Source: Rhizorhapis sp036570425
GTDB taxonomy: Bacteria > Pseudomonadota > Alphaproteobacteria > Sphingomonadales > Sphingomonadaceae
Length of the DNA stretch: 64,000 bases
Direction of reading: 5' to 3'
Assembly: GCA_036570425.1 (NCBI GenBank)
Contig: DATCYF010000011.1
Location: 124,001 to 188,000 of the forward strand
Shown: positions 34,094-42,681 of the stretch, piece by piece
Layout: every line of letters starts with the position of its first letter
How positions within the stretch are numbered: position 1 is the stretch's first letter
Program-made: the position numbers and the translations under genes
Notes under the pieces: generated by a model
What the model was told of the DNA's origin: nothing
Seen by the model: only the letters and a program-made list of their open reading frames with translations
The model's database searches: none

Positions 34094-34327
34094 ATGAGCA
34101 ACGGAAAGGATGAAAATACAGTGGAAAACGGCATACTGGCACTCCCCGAGACAGGTAGCGCGACCGGTCTTTTTTCAATGCCTTTATTAATCCAGCCCAG
34201 TGACCCGCGCAATCGCCCATTATTTCCCTTTGACAGAACTTGGTCCGGTCCGGCGGAAGCGATATCGGAACTGCTGGCCGACCATAACTTGCCACTTGGC
34301 ACGCATCACCCCAAATGGTTATTATGA
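34094..34327 (+). CDS. Small hypothetical protein coupled to downstream gene
   Basis: A 77-residue acidic-to-neutral protein that I do not recognise. Its last base pairs form an ATGA overlap with the next gene, a typical sign of translational coupling and the main reason to accept it as real. Composition is natural (SDPRNRPLFPFDRTWSGP, AISELLADHNLPLGTHHP) with no signal peptide or membrane segment. No strong ribosome-binding site precedes the ATG. Confidence 0.5.
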   Translation: MSNGKDENTVENGILALPETGSATGLFSMPLLIQPSDPRNRPLFPFDRTWSGPAEAISELLADHNLPLGTHHPKWLL

Positions 34328-34632
34328 CGGGTACAAACCAACGCGAAGACGGCGGGCGCAATGATCAGTTGCGCCTCTTTTTGCTTGGCCTTGGCATCTT
34401 CCTTATCCTTATGGCGCCTGTCGTAGGTATTCTGCCCGGCCCGGGCGGCATGCTGGTGCTGGCGGCAGGATTGGCGCTGACGCTCAAGAACAGCAACTGG
34501 GCCAAGCGCCGCTACGTTCGTTTCAAACAGCGCTGGCCGCGCTATGGCCGTTGGACCGATTGGGGTTTACGCCGTCCAAGTTATTTTCGTCGGCTCCGCA
34601 GAAAAGAGCAGAAACAGGAAGCGGATGATTGA
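34324..34632 (+). CDS. PGPGW-family small membrane protein
   Basis: A 102-residue protein with two hydrophobic stretches at about residues 16-35 and 36-56 joined by the turn GILPGPGGMLVLAAG, the mark of the PGPGW transmembrane family. The C-terminal third is very basic (RRYVRFKQRWPRYGRW). Function is unknown. I use the ATG that overlaps the upstream gene's stop (ATGA); another ATG three codons earlier is possible. Confidence 0.72.
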   Translation: MTGTNQREDGGRNDQLRLFLLGLGIFLILMAPVVGILPGPGGMLVLAAGLALTLKNSNWAKRRYVRFKQRWPRYGRWTDWGLRRPSYFRRLRRKEQKQEADD

Positions 34633-34728
34633 CTCGCAAGCCGCTTTTCCTTATCCGCCCTTTCGGTATGAGGCCGCCCGACTGTGGTGGCCCTTTTCTG
34701 TTACATATCTTGATTTGAGGAATGAGCG

Positions 34729-34863
34729 ATGAAGCGCACCTTTCAGCCGAGCAATCTCGTGCGCAAACGGCGTCACGGTTTCCGCGCCCGCATGGAAACG
34801 GCAGCAGGCCGCAAGATTATTCGCGCCCGTCGTGCCCGCGGCCGCAAGTCGCTGAGCGCCTGA
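34729..34863 (+). CDS. rpmH: 50S ribosomal protein L34
   Basis: L34 is a very basic small protein of the 50S subunit. The 44 residues MKRTFQPSNLVRKRRHGFRA through RRARGRKSLSA are the family consensus. GAGGA lies seven bases before the ATG, an ideal spacing. The gene starts the conserved rpmH-rnpA-yidD-yidC-engB run. Its entire length is also open in the rnpA frame, which is shifted one base; see the rnpA entry. Confidence 0.97.
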   Translation: MKRTFQPSNLVRKRRHGFRARMETAAGRKIIRARRARGRKSLSA

Positions 34864-35309
34864 GCCAGCTCCAGGCCCCTGCCCCGCAGGAAAAAGACCG
34901 GGCTATCGTCACCATTAGCAAGCGCGCGGATTTTCTTGCCGCAAACAAGGGTCGCCGCATGGCAATGGCCGGTTTCGTCCTGCTGGTTCATGACCGGCGA
35001 GACGGGGAGCCGATCAAGCGGCTTGGCATCACCGTTACGAAGAAAATTGGCGGCGCTGTGGTCCGAAACAGGATGAAGCGCCGTTTTCGCGCGCTTGCGC
35101 GTGAATTGCTGCCAGATAACGGCGGGGCGGGCGCAGACCACATCCTTATCGGCCGCGCAGGCGGCGTGGAGCGCAATTTTGCGCTGCTTCGCGAAGATCT
35201 AACAAAAGCCCTGCACAAAATCGCTTTTCAAGACAATGATGCGCGCCCGCAAAGACGAAGACCAGTTTCAAGCGAAGACACCGGATCAGAACGGGAAGCT
35301 CCCAAATGA
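34860..35309 (+). CDS. rnpA: Ribonuclease P protein component, start codon unclear
   Basis: RnpA is the protein cofactor of RNase P, which matures tRNA 5' ends. The core is clear: ISKRADFLAANKGRRMAMAG, then GITVTKKIGGAVVRNRMKRRFRALAREL (the RNR motif in VVRNRMKRR). No ATG, GTG or TTG lies between the rpmH stop and this core. The start shown is a CTG overlapping the rpmH TGA (CTGA). ATC at 34905 aligns best with the usual family start. The frame is also open back to ATG 34722, seven bases before rpmH, which would make a 195-residue protein overlapping all of rpmH, as described for Thermus. The C-terminal tail is long and basic. Confidence 0.85.
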   Translation: MSQLQAPAPQEKDRAIVTISKRADFLAANKGRRMAMAGFVLLVHDRRDGEPIKRLGITVTKKIGGAVVRNRMKRRFRALARELLPDNGGAGADHILIGRAGGVERNFALLREDLTKALHKIAFQDNDARPQRRRPVSSEDTGSEREAPK

Positions 35310-35518
35310 TCGCCCGGCTACTGATCCTCATTGCCCGCATTTGGCAGATCGGGCCATCACGCATTCTGCCTCCCTCCTGCCGTTATGCGCCAAGCTGCTC
35401 GCAATATGCGATTGAAGCTTTGCGCAAATATGGTGCGCTAAGGGGTGGCTGGCTGGCGATCAAACGGCTAATGCGGTGCCATCCTTGGGGTGGATCGGGT
35501 TACGATCCGGTTCCCTGA
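35306..35518 (+). CDS. yidD: Membrane protein insertion efficiency factor YidD
   Basis: YidD aids insertion of inner-membrane proteins by YidC. The 70-residue protein has an amphipathic N-terminus (MIARLLILIARIWQ) and the Cys-bearing signature PSCRYAPSCSQYAIEALRKYG, then RCHPWGGSGYDPVP. Its ATG overlaps the rnpA stop (ATGA), so it is coupled to rnpA. Confidence 0.96.
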   Translation: MIARLLILIARIWQIGPSRILPPSCRYAPSCSQYAIEALRKYGALRGGWLAIKRLMRCHPWGGSGYDPVP

Positions 35519-35549
35519 TCTTCACAACCGGAACATTCGGGAGTTATTC

Positions 35550-37247
35550 GTGGACGATAAGCGCAACATCATCCTGGCGGTCGCGCTGACGGCATTGATC
35601 CTGTTCGGGTGGCCGTACGTCGCCGAACAATTCTTCCCGACACCGCAGCCAACGCAGGCTCCTGTCAGCCAGAATGCTCCTTCGTCTTCGTCAGGCACAG
35701 GCCCCATCACGGAAACGGTCAAGACCATTCGTCCGCTGCATCAAGCCATCAGCGAAGCGCCGCGCATTCCGATTGAGACGCCCAAGCTCACGGGTTCCAT
35801 CAACCTGAAGGGCGCGCGAATCGACGACATTGTCCTGCCCACCTACAATCAGACGATCAAGAAGGACTCCCCGCCTGTCCGCCTGTTTTCACCCAGCGGA
35901 ACGAAAGACAGCTATTTTGGAGGCTTCGGCTGGACCGGCGATGGGCTGAAGGCACCCGATGCCAATACCGTCTGGGCCGCCCGCGGCGATAAGTTGACGC
36001 CTTCAACGCCTGTGACGCTGCGCTGGAATAATGGACAAGGCCAGATTTTCGAGATCAAGCTGGCTATCGACCAGGACTATATGTTCACTGTCACGCAGAA
36101 GGTCACCAATACCGGCAAAGGCGCGGCAGCGGTACGCCCTTATGGCTATATCAGCCACAAGGGCGTGTCGGCGGATCCGTCAAGCTGGACCATCCACACC
36201 GGGCCTATCGGCGTATTCGATGGCAAGGCCAACTATGACGTGGATTTCACGGATCTGGACGAAGATGGCGACGTTGCCTTCACCAGCAACGGCGGATGGA
36301 TCGGCTTTACGGATAAATATTGGCTGTCCGCGCTGATCCCGGATCAGAAAGCGCCAGTAAGCGCCAAATTCCGCAAGGGTGCGGACGATCTTTACCAGGC
36401 TGACTTCAGTCTTGAACCGGCGCTTCTCGCGCCCGGAAAGACAGTCAGCCAGACGTCGCGCCTGTTCGTCGGGGCCAAGGAAACCAAACTACTCGAGCGT
36501 TATCAGGATGAGGGCGTAACCCTATTCGATCGCGCGATCGATTGGGGTTGGTTCTACTGGTTCGAAAAGCCCATTTTCTTCGTGCTCCACTGGCTCTTTG
36601 AAAATATCGGCAATTTTGGCGTGGCTATCATCATTCTGACGTTCATTGTCCGATTGCTGATGTTCCCCATTGCGCAGAAGCAGTTCGCCTCCATGGCCGC
36701 AATGCGCGCCGTACAGCCGAAAATGAAGGCACTTCAGGAAAAATTCAAGGACGACAAGCCCCGCCTTCAACAGGAAATGATGGAGCTTTATCGCAAGGAA
36801 AAGGTCAATCCGCTGGCTGGCTGTTTGCCCATGTTCCTTCAGATTCCGATTTTCTTCGCACTCTATAAGGTGCTGATGCTGACCATCGAGATGCGGCACC
36901 AGCCCTTCGTCCTTTGGATCAAGGATCTGTCTGCGCCGGATCCGCTGCACATTCTGAACCTGTTCGGCCTGCTCGACTTCAATCCTCCAGCTTTCCTGGG
37001 CATCGGCGTGCTCGCGCTCCTGCTCGGTCTCACCATGTTTCTGCAATTCCGGCTCAACCCGGCCCAGATGGACCCCACCCAGCAGCAGATTTTCGCGATC
37101 ATGCCGTGGATGATGATGTTCATCATGGCGCCTTTCGCGGCGGGTCTTCTGGTCTACTGGATCACGTCCAACATTCTTACCATTGCGCAACAGAAATGGC
37201 TCTATAGTCGCCATCCGGCGCTGCGCGAACCAGCGAAGGCGGATTGA
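35550..37247 (+). CDS. yidC: Membrane protein insertase YidC
   Basis: YidC inserts and folds inner-membrane proteins, alone or with SecYEG. The 565-residue protein has an N-terminal anchor (IILAVALTALILFGWPYVA), a large periplasmic domain to about residue 335, and the conserved five-helix core (NFGVAIIILTFIVRLLMFPI, QQEMMELYRKEKVNPLAGC, LQIPIFFALYKVL). The start is GTG with GGGAG seven bases upstream; a longer open frame begins inside yidD and does not fit. This is the Gram-negative long form. Confidence 0.96.
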   Translation: MDDKRNIILAVALTALILFGWPYVAEQFFPTPQPTQAPVSQNAPSSSSGTGPITETVKTIRPLHQAISEAPRIPIETPKLTGSINLKGARIDDIVLPTYNQTIKKDSPPVRLFSPSGTKDSYFGGFGWTGDGLKAPDANTVWAARGDKLTPSTPVTLRWNNGQGQIFEIKLAIDQDYMFTVTQKVTNTGKGAAAVRPYGYISHKGVSADPSSWTIHTGPIGVFDGKANYDVDFTDLDEDGDVAFTSNGGWIGFTDKYWLSALIPDQKAPVSAKFRKGADDLYQADFSLEPALLAPGKTVSQTSRLFVGAKETKLLERYQDEGVTLFDRAIDWGWFYWFEKPIFFVLHWLFENIGNFGVAIIILTFIVRLLMFPIAQKQFASMAAMRAVQPKMKALQEKFKDDKPRLQQEMMELYRKEKVNPLAGCLPMFLQIPIFFALYKVLMLTIEMRHQPFVLWIKDLSAPDPLHILNLFGLLDFNPPAFLGIGVLALLLGLTMFLQFRLNPAQMDPTQQQIFAIMPWMMMFIMAPFAAGLLVYWITSNILTIAQQKWLYSRHPALREPAKAD

Positions 37248-37253
37248 TCAATC

Positions 37254-37895
37254 ATGGCGGAACAAGAGGATATTGAAGCTGTGGAGGCGGCGCGAAAGAT
37301 ATTCGCCGGTCCGATAGCCTTCCTGAAATCCGCACCGGACCTGAAATTCCTGCCAAACCCGGATGTAAAGGAAGTCGCTTTCGCCGGCCGCTCCAATGTC
37401 GGCAAAAGTTCGCTCCTGAACGCTCTTACGGGACGGAATGGATTGGCGCGCACCTCGAACACGCCGGGGCGTACGCAAGAGTTGAATTTCTTCGACGTTG
37501 GCGATCCTCTCCTGTTCCGTCTTGTCGACATGCCGGGGTACGGCTTTGCGAAGGCGCCTAAGGAGGTGATCCGTAAATGGCGCTTTCTGGTGAATGATTA
37601 TTTGCGCGGGCGGCAAGTGCTCAAACGCACTCTCCTCCTCATTGATGCCCGTCATGGCATCAAGGATGTGGACCGCGACATCATGAAAATGCTGGATGAG
37701 GCCGCCGTCAGCTACCGGATCGCCATAACCAAGGCGGACAAGGTGAAGGCAAGCGATCTTGCTGAGACATGCGACAAAGTGACGGCCGAAATCCGCAAGC
37801 GTCCTGCGGCTCATCCGGATATCATTGTGACTTCCAGCGAAAAAGGCATGGGCATAGCGGAACTCCGTGCAGCGGTTATCGACGCGCTGGAATAG
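37254..37895 (+). CDS. engB: Ribosome biogenesis GTPase EngB (YihA/YsxC)
   Basis: EngB is a TrmE-Era-like GTPase needed for 50S assembly. The 213-residue protein shows G1 GRSNVGKSSLLNAL, G2 threonine region NTPGRTQELNFF, G3 DMPGYGFA and G4 TKADKV. It follows yidC by six bases and closes the rpmH-engB run, an order shared by many proteobacteria. Confidence 0.95.
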   Translation: MAEQEDIEAVEAARKIFAGPIAFLKSAPDLKFLPNPDVKEVAFAGRSNVGKSSLLNALTGRNGLARTSNTPGRTQELNFFDVGDPLLFRLVDMPGYGFAKAPKEVIRKWRFLVNDYLRGRQVLKRTLLLIDARHGIKDVDRDIMKMLDEAAVSYRIAITKADKVKASDLAETCDKVTAEIRKRPAAHPDIIVTSSEKGMGIAELRAAVIDALE

Positions 37896-37965
37896 GCAAA
37901 AGCCCCCTTGCCCAACCACGCCATTCCCGCGTAGGCGGACATGACGGCTGACGGGAAATGACGAC

Positions 37966-38628
37966 ATGAAGCTCTTCATCGGGAACAAGGCTTACTCAAG
38001 TTGGTCCCTGCGCGGTTGGCTGGCATGCAAGCAGTCGGCTCTGCTGTTCGAAGAGGCTGTCGTTCCCCTTTATGATCAGGATTGGGACAAACGCCGTCAG
38101 GGGGACGAATTCGCCCCTTCGTCCGGCAAGGTGCCGATCCTTTGGGACGGTGAGACAGTGGTGTGGGACAGCCTCGCCATTATCGAACATCTGAATGACA
38201 AGACCGGCAACGAGAGATTCTGGCCCACGGAAGTTGCGGCGCGCGGCATGGCCCGATCCATGGCGGCGGAAATGCACTCCAGCTTCCTGGCGCTCCGGCG
38301 GGAGCATAGCATGAACATCCGCCAGATCTATGCGCCCCAGCCGCCCTCTGCGGAAACGATGCAGGACATCGAACGCATCATGCAACTCTGGGCCGAGGCG
38401 CGCGCGCGATTCGGCGGTGCGGGCGATTTCCTGTTTGGCGAATTCGGCGCGGCGGACATCATGTTCGCGCCGGTGGTGACTCGCTTCATCACCTATTCCC
38501 TCCCCGTCGCACGTTTCGCCCAATCCTATATGCAGGCAGTGATCAGCCATCCTTTCATGCAGGAATGGATCGGTGGGGCTCAGGCCGAAGATTGGGTTAT
38601 CGAGCGATTTGAAAAGCCGGTTGAATAG
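37966..38628 (+). CDS. Glutathione S-transferase family protein
   Basis: A 220-residue GST. The thioredoxin-like N-terminal domain has AYSSWSLRGWLACK (a Ser in the glutathione-activating position), the cis-proline segment GKVPILWDGETVVWDSLAI, and the all-helical C-terminal domain (GDFLFGEFGAADIMFAPVV, the N-capping box). Substrate cannot be told from sequence; detoxification or glutathione-dependent isomerase roles are both possible. It is convergent with the cupin gene, with adjacent stops. Confidence 0.88.
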   Translation: MKLFIGNKAYSSWSLRGWLACKQSALLFEEAVVPLYDQDWDKRRQGDEFAPSSGKVPILWDGETVVWDSLAIIEHLNDKTGNERFWPTEVAARGMARSMAAEMHSSFLALRREHSMNIRQIYAPQPPSAETMQDIERIMQLWAEARARFGGAGDFLFGEFGAADIMFAPVVTRFITYSLPVARFAQSYMQAVISHPFMQEWIGGAQAEDWVIERFEKPVE

Positions 38629-39075
38629 TTAAAACGCGCTTCCATTCTTCCGGCGGTATCCTTTCCCCGCAAATAAATGCATATCGATGTCGGGATAATG
38701 GCAATCGCCGCTAGCGGGACGACCGACGGCAACGAAGCAGCAATCCGCTTCGCTTTCATTGACCAGCACATGGCCGTTACCGTCGTCCTTGGGAAAGGCT
38801 GCAACGTCTCCGGCACGCATCACCGTCCTGCCATTGTTGTCGACCAGAATCGCTTCACCTGATAGCATGATGACCATTTCATCCTCGTCCTCATGCCAAT
38901 GACGCTGCGATGAAGAGGCGCCCGGCTTTAATACGACCTGGCTGGCGTTAAAATCGGCAAGTCCGCTGACAGGCCCAAGCCTGCGATACCAACGCCCCTC
39001 CACCGCTCTGGCATATTGGGACGGATATCCGGTGATGTTACTTTGGGGAATGGCATCCATATCCAACTTGGGCAC
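38629..39075 (-). CDS. Single-domain cupin protein
   Basis: A 148-residue cupin. The metal-binding motif 1 reads SSQRHWHEDEDEMVIMLSG (the H-W-H and Glu ligands), and motif 2 is FPKDDGNGHVLVN. Cupins cover many functions, from isomerases to dioxygenases or simple binding proteins, and no neighbour suggests one here. It is 50 bp from the divergent dapE. Confidence 0.85.
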   Translation of the reverse strand: MPKLDMDAIPQSNITGYPSQYARAVEGRWYRRLGPVSGLADFNASQVVLKPGASSSQRHWHEDEDEMVIMLSGEAILVDNNGRTVMRAGDVAAFPKDDGNGHVLVNESEADCCFVAVGRPASGDCHYPDIDMHLFAGKGYRRKNGSAF

Positions 39076-39125
39076 CGGCGTTTCTCCTTCTGGTCAAAAC
39101 CGCGCGGCTGCGCTAACCGGCGCGG

Positions 39126-40280
39126 ATGGACATCACACGCCAGTCATTGGCAGATCCGTTGCCTCTTGCAAGCAGGCTGATTGCCTGCCCCTCAATCACG
39201 CCCGCCACCGGGGCGGTTTTTACCGTACTGGAGGAGGCGCTGGTTGCTCTGGGCTTTGAAGTCGACCGCTTCGTCAGCGGCGACGCCCCGGACGGCCCGG
39301 TCGAAAATCTGCTCGCCCTTCGCCATCAGGGCGAGGGTGCCCACTTCGCCTTTGCCGGACATCTGGACGTGGTGCCCCCGGGCAATGGCTGGTCAACCGA
39401 TCCTTTCGAAGCCACGCAAAAAGGCTCGCTGCTCTACGGCCGTGGCGCGGTCGACATGAAGGGCAGCATCGCCTGCTTCGTCGCCGCCCTCGCCCGCGCA
39501 ACCGAACTGCCCGGCACGATCAGCCTTATCATTACCGGCGATGAAGAAGGCGCGGCGGTCCACGGCACGCTGGCTCTCATCGACCGCATGGCCGAACGGG
39601 ATATCACACCGGACCTTTGCCTTGTCGGCGAGCCTACGTCAGTCAACCGGCTGGGCGACATGATGAAGATCGGCCGACGGGGATCCGTCAATATGTGGAT
39701 CACCATCAAGGGCGTTCAAGGCCATGTCGCCTATCCGCATTTGGCCATGAATCCGATCAGCCCTCTGGTCCGCATCCTTTCGGCCATAGAGGCGCTGACG
39801 CTGGATGAAGGCACTGACTGGTTCCAGCCCAGCAATATTGAAATCACTGATCTGGAGGTCGGCAACCCTGCTACCAATGTGATTCCCTCCGAAGCGAAGG
39901 CGCGGATCAGCATCCGCTTCAATGACCGGCACAGCGGCGCGGGGTTGGTGGAACGAATCCGCGCGATCGTGGAATCAGAAGGCGGTGAATTGCTGGCGAA
40001 GATCAGCGGCGAACCGTTCCTGACGCCTCCCGGCGAATTTTCGGACATGATCGCTGCCGCTATCACGCAAGCGACAGGTCTGGAACCAGAACTATCCACG
40101 AGCGGAGGGACATCCGACGCCCGTTTTCTCTCGCGCTTGTGCCCGGTCGTGGAATTCGGTTTATGCAACGCCACTATGCACAAGCTGGATGAGGCGGTCG
40201 CGGCCGCCGACCTTGAGACATTGACGACAATCTACGAAGATATTCTAGCTCGAGCCTTAGGCAATGCTGTTTGCGAATAA
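39126..40280 (+). CDS. dapE: Succinyl-diaminopimelate desuccinylase
   Basis: DapE removes succinate from N-succinyl-LL-diaminopimelate, a step to lysine and cell-wall DAP. The 384-residue zinc enzyme of peptidase family M20 has HLDVVPPGNGWSTDPF, GRGAVDMKGSIACF and ITGDEEG as metal and base motifs, and the final HxLDE-like MHKLDEAV. The start MDITRQSLADPLPLASRLI fits DapE, while family relatives such as ArgE differ. dapB lies 19 kb away, so the pathway genes are scattered. Confidence 0.93.
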   Translation: MDITRQSLADPLPLASRLIACPSITPATGAVFTVLEEALVALGFEVDRFVSGDAPDGPVENLLALRHQGEGAHFAFAGHLDVVPPGNGWSTDPFEATQKGSLLYGRGAVDMKGSIACFVAALARATELPGTISLIITGDEEGAAVHGTLALIDRMAERDITPDLCLVGEPTSVNRLGDMMKIGRRGSVNMWITIKGVQGHVAYPHLAMNPISPLVRILSAIEALTLDEGTDWFQPSNIEITDLEVGNPATNVIPSEAKARISIRFNDRHSGAGLVERIRAIVESEGGELLAKISGEPFLTPPGEFSDMIAAAITQATGLEPELSTSGGTSDARFLSRLCPVVEFGLCNATMHKLDEAVAAADLETLTTIYEDILARALGNAVCE

Positions 40281-40333
40281 ATAATCTGTCCCGCGTCGGC
40301 GAGAGCACAGCATCGCTTCACCGACGGAACGCT

Positions 40334-42010
40334 TTACTCAGCCGCCGTCATTTCGCTCCATGTGCCGCTGAAGCGATGAAGATAATCGGCCTCTGCCGAG
40401 GGCATCGCGAAAAGATAACCCTGGAAGATGGAGCAGCCGATGAGGCGTAACAATTCCATCTGCTCCTGCCGCTCGACGCCTTCGACCACCACTTCAAGCC
40501 CAAGTTCCTGAATGACGCCGATGACCGCGCTGCAAATCATTCGGGCCTCCGGCGAATCGACGATATCGCGGACCAGAGTGCGGTCGATCTTTACACGATC
40601 GACGGGAAGTTCTTTCAGCCGAGACAGATTGGAATAACCCGTACCGAAATCGTCGATAGCGATACGTATGCCCTCCTGCCGCAAAGTGCGGATCTGCATC
40701 AGCACTTTGTCATCCAATTCCATGGCCATCGTTTCGGTGATCTCCAGCTCAAGCTGCGTTCCCGAAACGCCGTGTCGTTGCATGGCCCCACGCAGACGGA
40801 AAAAGAAATCCGGTTGAGAGAGTTCGCGCATACCGACATTGATGGCGAGCCGCTGTGATATCCCCTTGCGCGCCCAAATTGCCGCTGTTGCGCAGACCTT
40901 ATCCATGATCCAGCCCCCGAGAGGGACGATCATGCCGGTTTCTTCGGCCAGAGGCACAAACGTAGCGGGCAGCAGAAGTTCGCGCTCGGGATGCTTCCAG
41001 CGGACAAGCGCTTCGGCCGCGACGATTCTGCCCGTCGTGACCTCAAGTTGCGGCTGAAACTGCAACAGGAACTCGTCACGTTTCAGAGCCAGGCGAAGCT
41101 CCCGTTCCAGTTCCGCCCGTCCAGCCATCTCCTTCGCGAGTTCATCGCTGAAAAATTCCACGCGATTGCGGCCGTTTTCCTTGGCCTGATACATAGCCAT
41201 ATCCGCCGACCGCAGCAGCGCATGCAGCGTTTCGCCATGCTGGGGATAGAAAGCCACGCCGATCGACGCGCCCAGGTCGATCTGCTGGCCACCTACATCG
41301 AACCGTTCGCCCAGTGCATATTGCACGGCCCGAGAAATGCGCTGCGCAGTTTCCGCAGCGGGTAATTGAGGAAAGAAAAGCGTGAATTCATCCCCTGCAA
41401 GGCGGCCGACCACAGCCTCGCTGCTTGCCACGCCAATTTGCGTCATGGCGACCTCGCGCAACCGTCCTGCAACGCAGGCGAGGAGCAGGTCCCCCGCCGC
41501 ATGGCCAAGGGTGTCATTGACCATCTTGAACCCGTCAAGATCAATGAAAAACAGCGCCGCGTGACCGCCCGCTGGCCGTGCGGCAAGTAAACGCTCTACC
41601 TGTCGACAGAAACTGGTCCGGTTGGGGAGTGAAGTCACCGGGTCATACAGCGCCAGCGTCTGGGCGTTTTTCAGATTGCTCCGAAACTGACCGAAAAGAT
41701 TCTCCATTGCCCCCGCCAGATGGGGCAAATCACGTCTCACGTCCTTTGGGACAGGACTGGTCAGATCATTACGCGCAGCGGCGGCCAAGCGGGCAGTGAC
41801 GAGATCGATGGAAGTCCGGAGTCCCGACACAACCCGCATCGCCGCTGCCCAGCACATTGCGCCACCCATGATTCCGAGGATAAGCGCATTGCCAATTTCA
41901 TTTCTGTCATCCGGATCACCTGACAGGGCCAACAAAGCCAGCAGGAAGGCGATCGCCCCCGCGCCCGTCGCAAAGGCAACAGCACGGCCTTTCAGTGATA
42001 TGCCTTCCAT
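40334..42010 (-). CDS. GGDEF-EAL cyclic-di-GMP protein
   Basis: A 558-residue inner-membrane signalling protein. Two hydrophobic segments (about residues 10-30 and 40-60) precede a short linker, a GGDEF domain (about 125-290) and an EAL domain (about 300-550). The GGDEF site reads AGDEF, probably still able to make cyclic-di-GMP because only the first Gly changes. The EAL motif is intact (AAEALVRWKHP), with the DDFGTGYSNL metal loop, so phosphodiesterase activity is likely. No PAS or other sensor domain is visible, and the neighbouring genes give no target. Confidence 0.9.
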   Translation of the reverse strand: MEGISLKGRAVAFATGAGAIAFLLALLALSGDPDDRNEIGNALILGIMGGAMCWAAAMRVVSGLRTSIDLVTARLAAAARNDLTSPVPKDVRRDLPHLAGAMENLFGQFRSNLKNAQTLALYDPVTSLPNRTSFCRQVERLLAARPAGGHAALFFIDLDGFKMVNDTLGHAAGDLLLACVAGRLREVAMTQIGVASSEAVVGRLAGDEFTLFFPQLPAAETAQRISRAVQYALGERFDVGGQQIDLGASIGVAFYPQHGETLHALLRSADMAMYQAKENGRNRVEFFSDELAKEMAGRAELERELRLALKRDEFLLQFQPQLEVTTGRIVAAEALVRWKHPERELLLPATFVPLAEETGMIVPLGGWIMDKVCATAAIWARKGISQRLAINVGMRELSQPDFFFRLRGAMQRHGVSGTQLELEITETMAMELDDKVLMQIRTLRQEGIRIAIDDFGTGYSNLSRLKELPVDRVKIDRTLVRDIVDSPEARMICSAVIGVIQELGLEVVVEGVERQEQMELLRLIGCSIFQGYLFAMPSAEADYLHRFSGTWSEMTAAE

Positions 42011-42117
42011 TGACCCCTCCGCTGTCGTGAACAGGCCTGGCTCTATTTTGAACAGGATCGATGGGAGGTATGGGGTTTTACTGGTTAAGAAACCCTGTGC
42101 GACCCCCGCGAAAAAGA

Positions 42118-42681
42118 CTATTTTTTCCGCCGCAGGATGACGTAGATCGCTCCATCCCCGCCGTGGCGCGGATGGGCATTCCGTACGCTGGCGATCATAT
42201 CGGCAAAAGGGCTATTATCAATCCAATGTCCGATTTCCGCCCGTATCGCGCCCCGGCCCGGCCGCCCTTGGGAAATGCCGGGCGGGCGCGACTTTCCGGT
42301 GATTATCAACAGGACGCGAACACCCTCGATCAACGCTTGCGCCACTGCCTGATCAAAACGCTGATGGGCAAGCGCCAGACTGTGCCCATGCAAGTCGATC
42401 GATATTTCAGGCCGCAACACGCCGCGCTTGATCCGCCGCTCCCAGCTACTGTCTAAAACGGCGACGAGCGAGGGCCGGACAACAGACGGATGGATCGATG
42501 GTGAAGAAGAACGTGTCAGGGCTTTGGGCGTTTTCGAGCCCTCCAGCGGGTCCTGCCTATCTGTTGCGGCTATATCCGCGCCAACCTGCGTTGCCGTCCG
42601 CACTCCAGCGAGCGGATTGACGGACCGCGCGAGCTGTTGCCAGGCCGCCTGCTCCTCAGGGCTTAGACGACGGCGTGCCAT
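42118..42681 (-). CDS. Smr-domain protein
   Basis: A 187-residue protein with a C-terminal Smr domain (about residues 90-187), seen in DLHGHSLALAHQRF and LLIITGKS with the final HPRHGGDGAIYVILRRKK. Smr domains are nicking nucleases; small stand-alone forms are linked to ribosome rescue by mRNA cleavage (SmrB). The DLHG motif is present; a second catalytic motif HGGDGA is close to the usual H-G-G-x-G. It overlaps the mltA stop by 26 bases, a sign of coupled translation. Confidence 0.88.
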   Translation of the reverse strand: MARRRLSPEEQAAWQQLARSVNPLAGVRTATQVGADIAATDRQDPLEGSKTPKALTRSSSPSIHPSVVRPSLVAVLDSSWERRIKRGVLRPEISIDLHGHSLALAHQRFDQAVAQALIEGVRVLLIITGKSRPPGISQGRPGRGAIRAEIGHWIDNSPFADMIASVRNAHPRHGGDGAIYVILRRKK

